From NCBI GenBank assembly GCA_964476585.1, contig CAYZBF010000005.1, forward strand, positions 1 through 64,000: DNA of 64,000 bases. The letters are read 5' to 3'. Each line of letters starts with the position of its first letter. Within the stretch, counting starts at the first letter, position 1. The notes under the pieces are model-generated. The model ran no database searches. It was given only the letters and a program-made list of their open reading frames with translations, and had not been told where the DNA came from. The position numbers and the translations under genes were made by a program. This document shows positions 50,642 through 59,571 of this stretch, in pieces. The stretch is from CAYZBF01 sp964476585 (GTDB taxonomy: Bacteria > Hydrothermota > UBA3072).

Positions 50642-51352
50642 ATGCAGAGAATAAAGCTTGTTATTGAGTATGATGGAACAGATTTTTACGGGTGGCAAAT
50701 TCAGCCTCAAAAGCGTACTGTTCAAGGGGAGTTAGAACAAGCTCTAAGGATAGTCTATAGGGAACAGATACGAATAGAGGGTGCAGGAAGGACGGATAGA
50801 GGAGTCCATGCATATGGACAGGTTGCGTCTCTTAATGTTCCGGAGAAATTCACTCCCCACGAGTTGAACAATGCAATGAATGGGAACGTCGGATCTGATG
50901 TGTTGATAAAGCAATGCCTTGAGGTATCTTCCGATTTTCATGCACGCTTCAGTGCAAAATCGAGAATCTATCAATATCAGATTTATAATGGAAAATCTGT
51001 CTTTCGCCGTCGTTACTTCCAGCAGGTAAAAGAAGAATTAAAACTTTCTTTAATGAAGGAAGCTGCTAAAAAAATCATTGGAGAAAGAGAATTTTCTCAT
51101 CTTGCAACCAAGGATAAAGGTATATGTAATATAAAGGATATCGATATTACAAAAGAAGGAAATACTATTTATATAACAGTTGAGGCAGATCATTTCTTAA
51201 GAAGATTGGTTCTTGGAATTGTTGGGCTACTCCTTGCAGTAGGTAAAGAGAATTTACCATTAGGGGATGTTGAGGGAGTAATTTCCGGTAGATTAAGAAG
51301 GTTTCCTGTTGCTCCTCCCAATGGACTTTTTCTGTTAAAGGTTCTTTATTAA
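50642..51352 (+). CDS. truA: tRNA pseudouridine(38-40) synthase
   Basis: 236 residues from the ATG at 50642. MQRIKLVIEYDGTDFYGWQI is the standard opening, GRTDRGVHAYGQVA contains the catalytic Asp, and DHFLRRLVLGIVGLLLAVGK is the conserved C-terminal block. It isomerises uridines 38-40 of the tRNA anticodon stem-loop. It is monocistronic, with its own promoter and a repeat-rich spacer after it. Confidence 0.94.
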   Translation: MQRIKLVIEYDGTDFYGWQIQPQKRTVQGELEQALRIVYREQIRIEGAGRTDRGVHAYGQVASLNVPEKFTPHELNNAMNGNVGSDVLIKQCLEVSSDFHARFSAKSRIYQYQIYNGKSVFRRRYFQQVKEELKLSLMKEAAKKIIGEREFSHLATKDKGICNIKDIDITKEGNTIYITVEADHFLRRLVLGIVGLLLAVGKENLPLGDVEGVISGRLRRFPVAPPNGLFLLKVLY

Positions 51353-51354
51353 CT

Positions 51355-51540
51355 TGGAAATCAATAGTATTCTACTCGATGGAAGAACCGGAGACAGTAA
51401 AAAGTTGAATAGTTGAGTAGTTGAATTGTTGAGTTGTTAGCCCCGCTATCAAACATATCATTACAAAACCATTTAACTATTTTTCTACTCAACCATTAAC
51501 TAATTTACTTTACGCCATTTACGAGAGAAAAATGGAAGGT
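51355..51540. repeat. low-complexity intergenic words after truA
   Basis: GTTGAATAGTTGAGTAGTTG, GAATTGTTGAGTTGTTAG and ATTTAACTATTTTTCTACTC: the same drifting word type as 50430-50470, on alternating strands. No gene seen. Confidence 0.45.
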
Positions 51541-51558
51541 GGGTGATAACAAGCACCC

Positions 51559-51586
51559 TTGACAAATTATTATGCCCCGTTATCTT
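51559..51586 (+). promoter_or_regulatory. promoter for tRNA-Glu
   Basis: TTGACA at 51559-51564 in CACCCTTGACA, a 16-bp spacer, TATCTT at 51581-51586, 13 bases before the tRNA. Confidence 0.7.
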
Positions 51587-51599
51587 ACTGGTCGAATGT

Positions 51600-51671
51600 G
51601 GCTCCGTCGTCTAATGGTGAGGACATCACTCTTTCAAGGTGAAGATAGGGGTTCGATTCCCCTCGGAGCTA
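51600..51671 (+). tRNA. tRNA-Glu (TTC)
   Basis: 72 nt. Acceptor GGCTCCG against CGGAGCT (G-U at 1:72), anticodon loop CTTTCAA between CAC(T) and GGTG, T-arm AGGGGTTCGATTCCCCT. CCA is not encoded. Confidence 0.95.
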
Positions 51672-51680
51672 TAAAAATAC

Positions 51681-51708
51681 TTGACAAAGAAAAAAAACTG
51701 TTTATAGT
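51681..51708 (+). promoter_or_regulatory. promoter for the small lipoprotein gene
   Basis: TTGACA at 51681-51686, a 16-bp spacer, TATAGT at 51703-51708. An ordinary leader with AAAGGAGG follows. Confidence 0.75.
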
Positions 51709-51742
51709 AATTGTTGAACTTGTAAAACAAAGGAGGCTGTTT

Positions 51743-51982
51743 ATGAAAAAACTCATACTGGCGATTGCAATATTTGCTCTGATGGCAGGTTGTACCAAGT
51801 ATGCATCACAAGAGCAACTTGATGAACTACAGGCGAGGAAAGAAGCAGTTGCAGCATTGAAAAGTGACGTAAAGGACGCACAGAAAGAGAAGGTTAATTT
51901 GATGGATGAGAAGAGGGTGAAAGAGGAAAGGATTGCTGAGTTGAAAGAAGGTATCTCTGAATTAGAGGAAAAGTTAAGATAG
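51743..51982 (+). CDS. small coiled-coil lipoprotein
   Basis: 79 residues. The ATG at 51743, preceded by AAAGGAGG, is the true start; the frame extends upstream only through the tRNA. MKKLILAIAIFALMAGC is a good lipoprotein signal (LMAGC, Cys17), followed by one long coiled coil (LDELQARKEAVAALKSDVKD). It resembles Lpp-type spacer lipoproteins in form, but without the terminal Lys used for peptidoglycan attachment. It is followed 5 bases later by a LysM protein with its own coiled coil, so the two may be partners in the periplasm. Confidence 0.8.
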   Translation: MKKLILAIAIFALMAGCTKYASQEQLDELQARKEAVAALKSDVKDAQKEKVNLMDEKRVKEERIAELKEGISELEEKLR

Positions 51983-51987
51983 GGGGT

Positions 51988-52422
51988 ATGATGAAAAGAT
52001 ATTTTCTGATAATATTAGTGCTTTTTATCGGATTCACACTTGTTGGGCAGGAGGGCGAAAAGTTAACACCTGAGCAAGCAGATGAGTTGATAATGAAATA
52101 CACCCAAGAGGAGCAAGACCTTCAGACTCAGCTTCAAGACCTGAACAGTGAGATAAGAGATCTAAAGGGGGAAATTTCCACTATGGACGATGTGATAACA
52201 GCCTTGGAAATGAAAAAAGCAGAACTCGAAAATAAATTAGAGGAGATGTCCTATTATGTTGTAAGGGGGGGAGATTGGCTCTCTAAGATTGCTGAAAGTA
52301 AAGAAGTCTATGGACATGGAAATTTTGCTCGTTGGACTGAAATCTTTAAAGCCAACAGGGATAAGATAAAGGATCCTGATCTAATATACCCTGGTTGGAA
52401 GCTCTTTATTCCTCGTCCATAA
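51988..52422 (+). CDS. periplasmic LysM protein with coiled coil
   Basis: 144 residues. Signal peptide MMKRYFLIILVLFIGFTLVG, coiled coil at about 35-88 (QEEQDLQTQLQDLNSEIRDL), then a LysM module from YYVVRGGDWLSKIAESKEVY to IYPGWKLFIP. LysM binds N-acetylglucosamine in peptidoglycan. With the lipoprotein upstream this looks like a pair linking the envelope to the wall. GGGGG-type binding sequence precedes the start. Confidence 0.85.
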   Translation: MMKRYFLIILVLFIGFTLVGQEGEKLTPEQADELIMKYTQEEQDLQTQLQDLNSEIRDLKGEISTMDDVITALEMKKAELENKLEEMSYYVVRGGDWLSKIAESKEVYGHGNFARWTEIFKANRDKIKDPDLIYPGWKLFIPRP

Positions 52423-52449
52423 CATTATTTTCCCTTTAAAAAATAAATC

Positions 52450-52481
52450 AGCCCTCTTATTCCTTTATGAGTAAGGGGGCT
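52450..52481 (+). terminator. hairpin after the LysM gene, possible terminator
   Basis: AGCCCTCTTAT pairs with GTAAGGGGGCT (11 pairs including two G-T), loop TCCTTTATGA. No T-run follows; a -10-like TATACT (52485-52490) and the phoH GTG come next. It may terminate weakly or separate the two operons. Confidence 0.45.
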
Positions 52482-52498
52482 AATTATACTTTAAGCTT

Positions 52499-53425
52499 GT
52501 GTTTGAACAATCACTTACAATAAAAAATATCTCTCCTATTGCGTTATTAGGTGTCAGGGATGAGAACTTAGCTTTTCTTCAAGAGCGTCTTGGGGTTCGA
52601 ATTACTGCTCGGGGTCCTCAGTTGACCATAAAGGGGCAGAAAGAGAGAGTGCATAAATCAGTAAGTCTGATTGAAGAACTTACCAAGGTCTTGGAGAATG
52701 GAGGTAGACTGACTACAAAAGACATCGAATATTACCTTTATGCAAAGAAGGACAACGAAAATATTATAGTACTTCCAGATAAAGTTATAAAGCCAAGAAC
52801 TGCCAATCAGACCAGATATCTTGATGCAATAGAAAAACATATAGTGACTATTGCAATTGGACCCGCTGGCACAGGCAAAACCTACTTAGCTGTAGCTTCT
52901 GCCATCTCTGCCCTTTTGTCAGGAGAGGTTTTGAGGATAATACTCGCAAGACCTGCTGTGGAAGCTGGGGAAAGCCTTGGCTTCCTTCCTGGAGATTATG
53001 AAGAAAAGGTGAAACCCTATCTTAGACCCCTATATGATGCGATTTATGAGATGTTACCACAAAAGAAAATGCATAATTACATGGATAATGGAATTATAGA
53101 GATAGCACCTCTTGCCTTTATGAGAGGTAGGAATCTCAAGGATTCGTTTATAATTCTTGATGAAGCGCAGAATACCACCCATATTCAGATGAAGATGTTT
53201 CTTACGAGAATGGGAGAGGATTCCAGGGTGGTTATAACCGGTGATATTACTCAGATAGATCTATCTCCCAGTAAAACTTCAGGACTCGTTGAAATACAAT
53301 ATATCCTGAAGGATATTGAAGGAGTCTCATTTGTATATCTTAATGCCCATGATGTAGTGAGACACCCTGCTGTCGAAAAAATCGTCCGAGCCTATAAGAA
53401 ATATGAAGATGGGAAGGATAAATAA
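52499..53425 (+). CDS. phoH: PhoH-like ATPase
   Basis: 308 residues, GTG start. An N-terminal KH-like region (ITARGPQLTIKGQKERVHKS) leads into the ATPase: AIGPAGTGKTYLAVASAISA, RPAVEAGESLGFLPGD, DSFIILDEAQNTT and MFLTRMGEDSRVVITGD. The role is in RNA metabolism; the gene is commonly paired with ybeY, as here. It overlaps the HD-domain gene by 23 bases. Confidence 0.93.
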   Translation: MFEQSLTIKNISPIALLGVRDENLAFLQERLGVRITARGPQLTIKGQKERVHKSVSLIEELTKVLENGGRLTTKDIEYYLYAKKDNENIIVLPDKVIKPRTANQTRYLDAIEKHIVTIAIGPAGTGKTYLAVASAISALLSGEVLRIILARPAVEAGESLGFLPGDYEEKVKPYLRPLYDAIYEMLPQKKMHNYMDNGIIEIAPLAFMRGRNLKDSFIILDEAQNTTHIQMKMFLTRMGEDSRVVITGDITQIDLSPSKTSGLVEIQYILKDIEGVSFVYLNAHDVVRHPAVEKIVRAYKKYEDGKDK

Positions 53426-55415
53426 AACCCATCTACTCTTTCTGTTTTTACTGCTCATAATCTTTAACATTCTATACCCATATGAAAGGAAAGCAGTTCT
53501 ATTAAGAAAAGGTGATATTGCATCAAGAGATGTTATTGCCCCTTATACATTCAAGATACTAAAAACAGAGAAGCAGTTAGAGGCTGAAAGAAAAGAGGCT
53601 TCATTGACAGTTCCTCCAATACTCCAATTTATTGAAATTCCTAATAAAACAGGCATTATTGATGACATTGATTCACTAATCAACAAGGTAGTTATACAAT
53701 CTCCAGAGGGGGAGCGTATTATAAAAAATAAAAGAGCCATAATAAATCTTTTCCGTAGTATTCTAAAGGGAGGAGTAATATCTGACAGGGCACGGTTAGC
53801 AGAGTTTGACAATGATAAGTTTCTAGTGATGCAGGGAGATACAAGCCTATTTGTACCACAAAGTAAGATACGTGACGTACAGGAAGCAAGGAAACATTTT
53901 GGTAAAGAGGTAGAGAGGATTTTAGGAGAATCTGGCGAAACAAAGAGAATAATTAATTCAATCCAACCTTTTATTACCCCAAATCTCTTAATCGATTTTG
54001 CAGAAATTGAGAAAAGACAGGAAGAAGCGCGGAGTGCTGTAAAAGATTCAATTGGAGTTGTAAGAAAGGGAGAGAAAATAGTTGGAGCCCATGAAATTGT
54101 TACTAGAGATGCTTACCGTAAATTATATTCGCTCAGGCAAAGACAAGCAGGAGAATATCCTTATTCCCTAATTTCTACTGTCGTACGGAATCAATTATAT
54201 TTTTTACTTATAGGTCTCTTTATCCTTGTTTTTTTGTATGTTAGGGAAAGAAAAGTATACGAAAACAAAAGATATCTGTTTCTCTTTGTTATCAACATGT
54301 TATTGATACTCCTTTTATATCGTTTTGTACCTTTATATTTATTACCATTGGCCAGTATGGTTATGTTTTTAACTCTGGCTGTTGATTTAGATTTTGGAAT
54401 ATTATTTGCATTATCCAGTTCATTAGTTATATTATTCTATCAGGAATTCGCTATTGCCAAGATAATTCCAGTATTTATGGGAAGTCTATTAGGAGGAATT
54501 TTCCTCATTGTTCCACGTAATAGGACTGACTGGTACAGGACAGGAACCATAGTTGCTATTGCTACAGGTCTTCTAATACTATCGATAGAATTCTATAGAA
54601 GAGCCACTCTTAGGGAACTGATGATTGGCGTTAGTTATGGTATAACCAATGGCTTTCTTTCTATTCTTTTATTATTCGCACTGCTCTTTATTTTTGAGCG
54701 CGCCTTTAATATTACTACAAATTTTACATGGATGGAATACGCTGACCTTAATAATCCATTACTAAAAAGACTTTCTCGTGAGGCTCCCGGAACCTATCAA
54801 CATTCACTGATGGTCAGTGCAATGGCGGAAAATGCGGCGGAAGCAATAGGAGCAAACCCACTGCTTTCAAAGGTGGGGGGACTTTATCACGATATAGGGA
54901 AATTGGAGAGGCCAGAATATTTTGCGGAGAATTTCCGAAACGGTAAGAATCCGCATGATGATATTCCACCAAGGCTCTCTGCCATAATTATAAAATCCCA
55001 TATTAATGACGGAATTAAGATTGCAAAAGAGCATAAATTACCTGTTGAGATTGTAGATATTATAAAACAACATCACGGTACCTACCCAATTGTTGCATTC
55101 TACGAAAAAGCCAAGAAGTTATTAGATGATGTAAGGGATGAAGATTTTAAATATGATTCCGAACTTCCTGTCGGAAAGGAAACCGGAATCTTGATGTTTG
55201 CCGATATTGTAGAAGCTACATCAAGATCTATGGATAATCCCACTGAGAATGAAATTATGGAGATGATTGTAAAACATATAAACAAACAGTTTACGCGAGG
55301 ACAATTGAGCCGGTCAGAACTATCAATTAAAGACCTCAATGTTATTTCAAATCAATTTGCACAAACTCTCCAGGGTCTTTATCATCGTCGTCCTACTTAT
55401 CCAGAGTCAGAATGA
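53403..55415 (+). CDS. pgpH: 7TM-HD-domain phosphohydrolase (PgpH/YqfF type)
   Basis: 670 residues. One N-terminal TM is followed by an extracytoplasmic domain (about 30-255), seven TM segments (about 260-450), and an HD domain with GTYQHSLMVSAMAENAAEAI, YHDIGKLERPEYFAEN and IIKQHHGTYPIVAFY. Characterised members hydrolyse cyclic di-AMP to pApA. Substrate is inferred from family. The gene lies between phoH and ybeY as in many Firmicutes. Confidence 0.9.
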   Translation: MKMGRINKTHLLFLFLLLIIFNILYPYERKAVLLRKGDIASRDVIAPYTFKILKTEKQLEAERKEASLTVPPILQFIEIPNKTGIIDDIDSLINKVVIQSPEGERIIKNKRAIINLFRSILKGGVISDRARLAEFDNDKFLVMQGDTSLFVPQSKIRDVQEARKHFGKEVERILGESGETKRIINSIQPFITPNLLIDFAEIEKRQEEARSAVKDSIGVVRKGEKIVGAHEIVTRDAYRKLYSLRQRQAGEYPYSLISTVVRNQLYFLLIGLFILVFLYVRERKVYENKRYLFLFVINMLLILLLYRFVPLYLLPLASMVMFLTLAVDLDFGILFALSSSLVILFYQEFAIAKIIPVFMGSLLGGIFLIVPRNRTDWYRTGTIVAIATGLLILSIEFYRRATLRELMIGVSYGITNGFLSILLLFALLFIFERAFNITTNFTWMEYADLNNPLLKRLSREAPGTYQHSLMVSAMAENAAEAIGANPLLSKVGGLYHDIGKLERPEYFAENFRNGKNPHDDIPPRLSAIIIKSHINDGIKIAKEHKLPVEIVDIIKQHHGTYPIVAFYEKAKKLLDDVRDEDFKYDSELPVGKETGILMFADIVEATSRSMDNPTENEIMEMIVKHINKQFTRGQLSRSELSIKDLNVISNQFAQTLQGLYHRRPTYPESE

Positions 55416-55786
55416 TTGTCCACGTTAATAATCTAATAGAATATGAGAATGAGATAAAAGAATTAGCGAGAAAAGTGATAAGAGGTGAAAATCTTAAAGG
55501 AGAGCTAAGTATCACCTTTGTCGACGATGATCGCATGAATGAATTAAATAAGAATTATACAGGTAGATACGGAACCACAGATGTTCTATCATTTCCCTTT
55601 GATGTGCCAGAGCTATTGGGCGATATTTATATCTCTCTTTCCCAGGCGAATAGACAGAAAGAGGGGGGAATCCTTTCTGAATTGAAATTGCTCACCGTCC
55701 ATGGAATACTTCATCTCGCCGGGTATGATGATAAGACCGAAGGAGAACGATGTAAAATAAGGGAAAAGGAACAGGAATATCTTTGA
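55412..55786 (+). CDS. ybeY: endoribonuclease YbeY
   Basis: 124 residues, shorter than the usual ~150. LSITFVDDDRMNELNKNYTG and TTDVLSFPF are conserved. The zinc motif reads HGILHLAGYDD: the first two His are present, but the position of the third (normally GYDH) is Asp. An Asp could still bind metal, so activity is not excluded. YbeY matures rRNA 3' ends and helps ribosome quality control. ATG overlaps the pgpH stop. Confidence 0.9.
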   Translation: MIVHVNNLIEYENEIKELARKVIRGENLKGELSITFVDDDRMNELNKNYTGRYGTTDVLSFPFDVPELLGDIYISLSQANRQKEGGILSELKLLTVHGILHLAGYDDKTEGERCKIREKEQEYL

Positions 55787-56922
55787 GAATGATGTGGCTA
55801 CTAATCCCTGTGTTTCTGATATTTTCATTTATCTACTCATCTTCCGAGACGGCGCTTTTTGCCCTTCCAGCCTACAGAAGAAAGAATAACCCTCTAATTG
55901 AACGGCTTATGGAAAATCCAAGAAGGGTAATAGTTACCGTTATAATAGCAAATGTCTTATCGAATGTTGCAATATCATCATTTAGTGAGGGGTTGATAGG
56001 AAGGTATCTAAATTTATTCCTATCTACTTTAGTGGTTACTACCTTTATTCTAATCGTAGGAGAGTATATTCCAAAGAGGGTTGCTATGGCGAAACAGAAG
56101 ACAATCTCAAAGCTATTCAGTCCACTTGTTCTTGTTACCGAGTATATCTTTTATCCCTTGATATTCCTTTATAAACCTATGAGTAAACTTAAAATTCATA
56201 AGAAAAGGTTCACTCTTGGTGATCTCAGACATGTAATACGTAGAGGTCAAAAAGATGGGATTATTGGTGAGCAAGAGTATGCCATAATGTATAAATTGTC
56301 TCGGTTGAATGAAATCCGTGTAAGGGAGGTAATGTCTCCCCGGATGAACGTTTTCTTTGCTGAGCAAAATGAGGCCGTTGAAGATGTATTGGCAAAGATG
56401 GACAGATGGCATAAACGAGTTCCTGTGTACTCTAAGACCAGGGACAATATAGTAGGAATACTTGAATTAAAGAATCTGTACCATAGAGAGGGAAGAGCAA
56501 AGAATTTTCTATCTCCTCCGATATTTGTATCAGAAAATTTACCTGTGATTCAATTGCTAAAAATATTTAAAAACACTGCTCACAAAATGGTCGTAGTAAT
56601 TAATGAATATGGTGGTACATCAGGAGTTGTGGATATGGAGGATATCAAGAAGGAACTCATAGGTGAAATTGGAGAGAAAGTAATTGAGCGGAAAGACGAG
56701 AATATATGGATTGTTCCAGGGTCCTTAGACATTGACGAAATACAAAAGGTCATTCCTATACCAAAATCCAATGACTATAGAACTGTTTCGGGTTTCATTT
56801 ATACCCTCTTGGAGAGGATCCCGAGGGAAGGAGAAGAATTCTCTTATAAAGATTATGAATTTACTATCCTTGACATACGGTATAATCATATACTAAAGGT
56901 AAAGATAAAGAAGAGGCAATGA
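55783..56922 (+). CDS. CNNM/CorC-family transporter-like protein (first of a pair)
   Basis: 379 residues if the overlapping TTG is used; an ATG two codons later is equally possible. A DUF21 membrane domain (about 1-140) with ETALFALPAYRR and EYIPKRVAM is followed by a CBS pair (MSPRMNVFFAEQNEAVEDVL, INEYGGTSGVVDMEDI) and a C-terminal CorC_HlyC domain (DYRTVSGFIYTLLERIPREG). Family members handle Mg2+ or Co2+ export; older names call them hemolysin C. It overlaps ybeY and its paralogue. Confidence 0.88.
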   Translation: MRMMWLLIPVFLIFSFIYSSSETALFALPAYRRKNNPLIERLMENPRRVIVTVIIANVLSNVAISSFSEGLIGRYLNLFLSTLVVTTFILIVGEYIPKRVAMAKQKTISKLFSPLVLVTEYIFYPLIFLYKPMSKLKIHKKRFTLGDLRHVIRRGQKDGIIGEQEYAIMYKLSRLNEIRVREVMSPRMNVFFAEQNEAVEDVLAKMDRWHKRVPVYSKTRDNIVGILELKNLYHREGRAKNFLSPPIFVSENLPVIQLLKIFKNTAHKMVVVINEYGGTSGVVDMEDIKKELIGEIGEKVIERKDENIWIVPGSLDIDEIQKVIPIPKSNDYRTVSGFIYTLLERIPREGEEFSYKDYEFTILDIRYNHILKVKIKKRQ

Positions 56923-58070
56923 TAATTCTAATACTTGCTGTGATCCTTTTGTTCATAATATACTTTGAAGCTTCTGAGATGTCACTTGTCGCATCAAGTG
57001 AGGCAAGACTTTCAAATCTTGCTAACACCCTGGGGGGTAGATATAGGACAGTAAATGAGATTCGAAAAAGATCAGATGTCTTTTTCCCTACAGTCCTAAT
57101 TGGCATTAATCTAATGACCGTTCTTTTTGCAATGTTGCTAACGCGAGAAATTGGAGTATCCCGTGGACTAATACTCAGCACACTCATTATTTCTCTGGTG
57201 GGTGAAATATTGATAAAATCACTTACGATCATAAATCCTGAATCAATATCGGCCATAACAGCTCCTCCCCTGCTTTTCTTCTATTGGGTGTTCTTGCCAA
57301 TGATATTTCTAGTAAAATGGGTAGGGGAAGCTATCCTTAAGTTATTCGGAATAAGAGGTGAGAGTAGAGAAAATATTACGCGAGATGAGATGAATATTGC
57401 TGTGAAAGAGGCAAAAGCCACAGGAGGTATAGATACAGAGCAATTTACTGCAATGCGTTCGATATCAAAACTTTCAGAGAAAGACGTTCGTGATATAATG
57501 GTTCCTAGGGTAGAAATCAAAGCGATTAACTGTGATGAACAAATGGATGTAATCAGGGAAATCTTTAAGAAGGTAACTATTTCAAAAATGCCTGTTTACA
57601 AAGGAACAATTGACAACATTATTGGAATCTTATTCAAAGAAGATATAATAGGGAAGGATGAGAAATGGAAAATTGAGGAAGAGCTCCGACCAATGAAATT
57701 CATTCATGGAGACATGAGTCTGGAAGAGATACTTCCTGAATTATTGTCAGATAAGAATGGATGCGCAATAGTCATAGATGAATATGGTGGGACAGAGGGT
57801 TTTGTTTCTACCGATGATATTCTGTTCAATATAATTGGTAAGAATTTAGAGATGGCAGGGAAAGAAGAAGGTACCTTTATTGTGGACGGTAGCATAAGTC
57901 CTGATACACTTGGTATAGATACAGAAGAGGATACCCTAGCCGGTTATATTATCAGGAAATTACAGGAGATCCCGGGTGAAGGGCGTAAGCTGTCTATAGA
58001 TGGTGTAAAGATGACTATTCTTGATGCTACTGAGCGAAGGATCAAAAAGGTTCTTATAGAAAAGGAATGA
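56919..58070 (+). CDS. CNNM/CorC-family transporter-like protein (second of a pair)
   Basis: 383 residues, same architecture: DUF21 (about 1-135), CBS pair (DIMVPRVEIKAINCDEQMDV, IDEYGGTEGFVSTDDILFN) and CorC_HlyC (TLAGYIIRKLQEIPGEGRKL). It is a clear but diverged paralogue of the preceding gene, so an old tandem duplication. The pair may form a heterodimer, since DUF21 proteins dimerise. It overlaps the previous gene by 4 bases and sits 3 bases before mgtE. Confidence 0.88.
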   Translation: MIILILAVILLFIIYFEASEMSLVASSEARLSNLANTLGGRYRTVNEIRKRSDVFFPTVLIGINLMTVLFAMLLTREIGVSRGLILSTLIISLVGEILIKSLTIINPESISAITAPPLLFFYWVFLPMIFLVKWVGEAILKLFGIRGESRENITRDEMNIAVKEAKATGGIDTEQFTAMRSISKLSEKDVRDIMVPRVEIKAINCDEQMDVIREIFKKVTISKMPVYKGTIDNIIGILFKEDIIGKDEKWKIEEELRPMKFIHGDMSLEEILPELLSDKNGCAIVIDEYGGTEGFVSTDDILFNIIGKNLEMAGKEEGTFIVDGSISPDTLGIDTEEDTLAGYIIRKLQEIPGEGRKLSIDGVKMTILDATERRIKKVLIEKE

Positions 58071-58073
58071 GAG

Positions 58074-59402
58074 ATGGAAAATTATGAAAATATAAGAGAG
58101 AAGGTAATGCATTTCATTGAGGAGGGTGATAACGAGGGTTTGAAGCAATATTTCTCTACCCTTGAATTCCCTCTTAAAACATACTTAATAGATCACCTTG
58201 CAGAAAGTGAGAAGCTACTTGTTTTTTCTCTTCTTGATGTAAATGAAAAATCAGAGCTGATTACAGAACTGGACGATTATTCCTTAGAGGTAATAATAAA
58301 AGCTTTGGATTCGGACGTGCTCTCCAGAATTGCTGATACTCTAGATATAGATGAAGCAGTGGATTTGGTTGCTGAGGTTTCAGACGAGCGACGAGAAGAA
58401 GTTGTCGACAGGGTAAAGAATTCTGATCAAGTAAGGGCTTTACTTAGGTATGGTCCAGAAACTGCAGCGGGCAAGATGAAGCTAAAGTTCCTTAGCTTAG
58501 ATGGACGGGATGATGTAGTGCAGGCACAGGAAAGATTGCGCAGGTTGAAGGAAGAGGAGGAATACAAGTATATTTATATATTAGATGAAAGGGGTAGACT
58601 TAAGGGCTATGTTACACCCTGGAAAATATTAATATCAGACCCGAATAAAAAACTTGGACAAATTGTAGAACCAATTCATTCAGTGACTCCAGATATAGAT
58701 CAGGAGGATGTTGCGAATGTTGCGATAGATTACGACCTCCTCCAGGTTCCTGTGGTTGATAATTTTAGACGTCTTTTAGGAGTTATTACAATAGATGACT
58801 TATTTGATGTAGTTGAGGAAGAAGCAACAGAGGATATTCAACGCCTTGGGGGACTAGGCGTAATAGAGACAGCATTCTTCCCCCCACGGCGTTCTTTTGC
58901 CTCAAGGATTCCCTGGTTATATATAAAACTGTTTTCAGCCCTCCTTGCTGCGTTGGTTGTAGGATACTTTGGGGATGTCATTCAAGCCTTTATCGGTGCA
59001 GCAATCTTTATGCCAGTAGTGGCTGCTATGGGGGGTAGTGCAGGGACCCAGACACTAGCGATTATTGTCAGAGCCCTTGCACTTGGGGAAGTTAAGTACC
59101 ATGATGTAAAGAGATTATTATGGAAAGAGATTAATGTTGGCGTACTTACCGGTATTGCTGTTGGAATAGGTTCCGCACTCATTGCCTACTTATGGAAAGC
59201 AAATCCAATGTTTGGACTTATTGTTGGTCTTGCAATAATATTGAATCATATTTCAGCAGCTGCATTTGGTGTTCTTATTCCAATGTTTTCGGAAAAATTA
59301 GGGGTTGATCCTGCTCATGCTTCCAGTATATTCCTCACAACTATTACTGATGTGATTGGCTTTCTCGCTTTACTTGGACTTACCAAGATAATTATGACAT
59401 GA
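58074..59402 (+). CDS. mgtE: magnesium transporter MgtE
   Basis: 442 residues, normal length. The N-terminal superhelix has the MgtE repeats (LLDVNEKSELITELDDYSLE, IDEAVDLVAEVSDERREEVV). A CBS pair follows (about 135-255), then the plug helix and a five-TM pore with PVVAAMGGSAGTQTLAIIVR. Mg2+ bound between the N and CBS domains closes the channel. Together with the two upstream CorC-type proteins it makes a Mg2+ homeostasis block. Confidence 0.95.
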   Translation: MENYENIREKVMHFIEEGDNEGLKQYFSTLEFPLKTYLIDHLAESEKLLVFSLLDVNEKSELITELDDYSLEVIIKALDSDVLSRIADTLDIDEAVDLVAEVSDERREEVVDRVKNSDQVRALLRYGPETAAGKMKLKFLSLDGRDDVVQAQERLRRLKEEEEYKYIYILDERGRLKGYVTPWKILISDPNKKLGQIVEPIHSVTPDIDQEDVANVAIDYDLLQVPVVDNFRRLLGVITIDDLFDVVEEEATEDIQRLGGLGVIETAFFPPRRSFASRIPWLYIKLFSALLAALVVGYFGDVIQAFIGAAIFMPVVAAMGGSAGTQTLAIIVRALALGEVKYHDVKRLLWKEINVGVLTGIAVGIGSALIAYLWKANPMFGLIVGLAIILNHISAAAFGVLIPMFSEKLGVDPAHASSIFLTTITDVIGFLALLGLTKIIMT

Positions 59403-59571
59403 ATTTAGGTTTTAGGTGTTTGGTCTTAGGTCTTAGAAGGCTACCAATATTTAACAGCTAAGACCCAATACCTAATAACCAACACCTATGGTCCCAGATA
59501 TCATTGTCATTGACATATCAGAGGGTAAACATATTTTATCTTAAATTGAAACTATTTGTGAGAGAGAATAT
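59403..59571. repeat. low-complexity intergenic words before recO
   Basis: TTAGGTTTTAGGTGTTTGG and TCTTAGGTCTTAGAAGG, followed by AAGACCCAATACCTAATAACC and CCAACACCTA. The second half is roughly the reverse complement of the first, so it can fold. A TTGACA at 59512 lacks a good -10. Confidence 0.45.

Noticed and set aside
51572..51742. Extended N-terminus for the small lipoprotein.
   Set aside because: It would translate through tRNA-Glu; the ATG at 51743 has a ribosome site and a proper lipoprotein signal.
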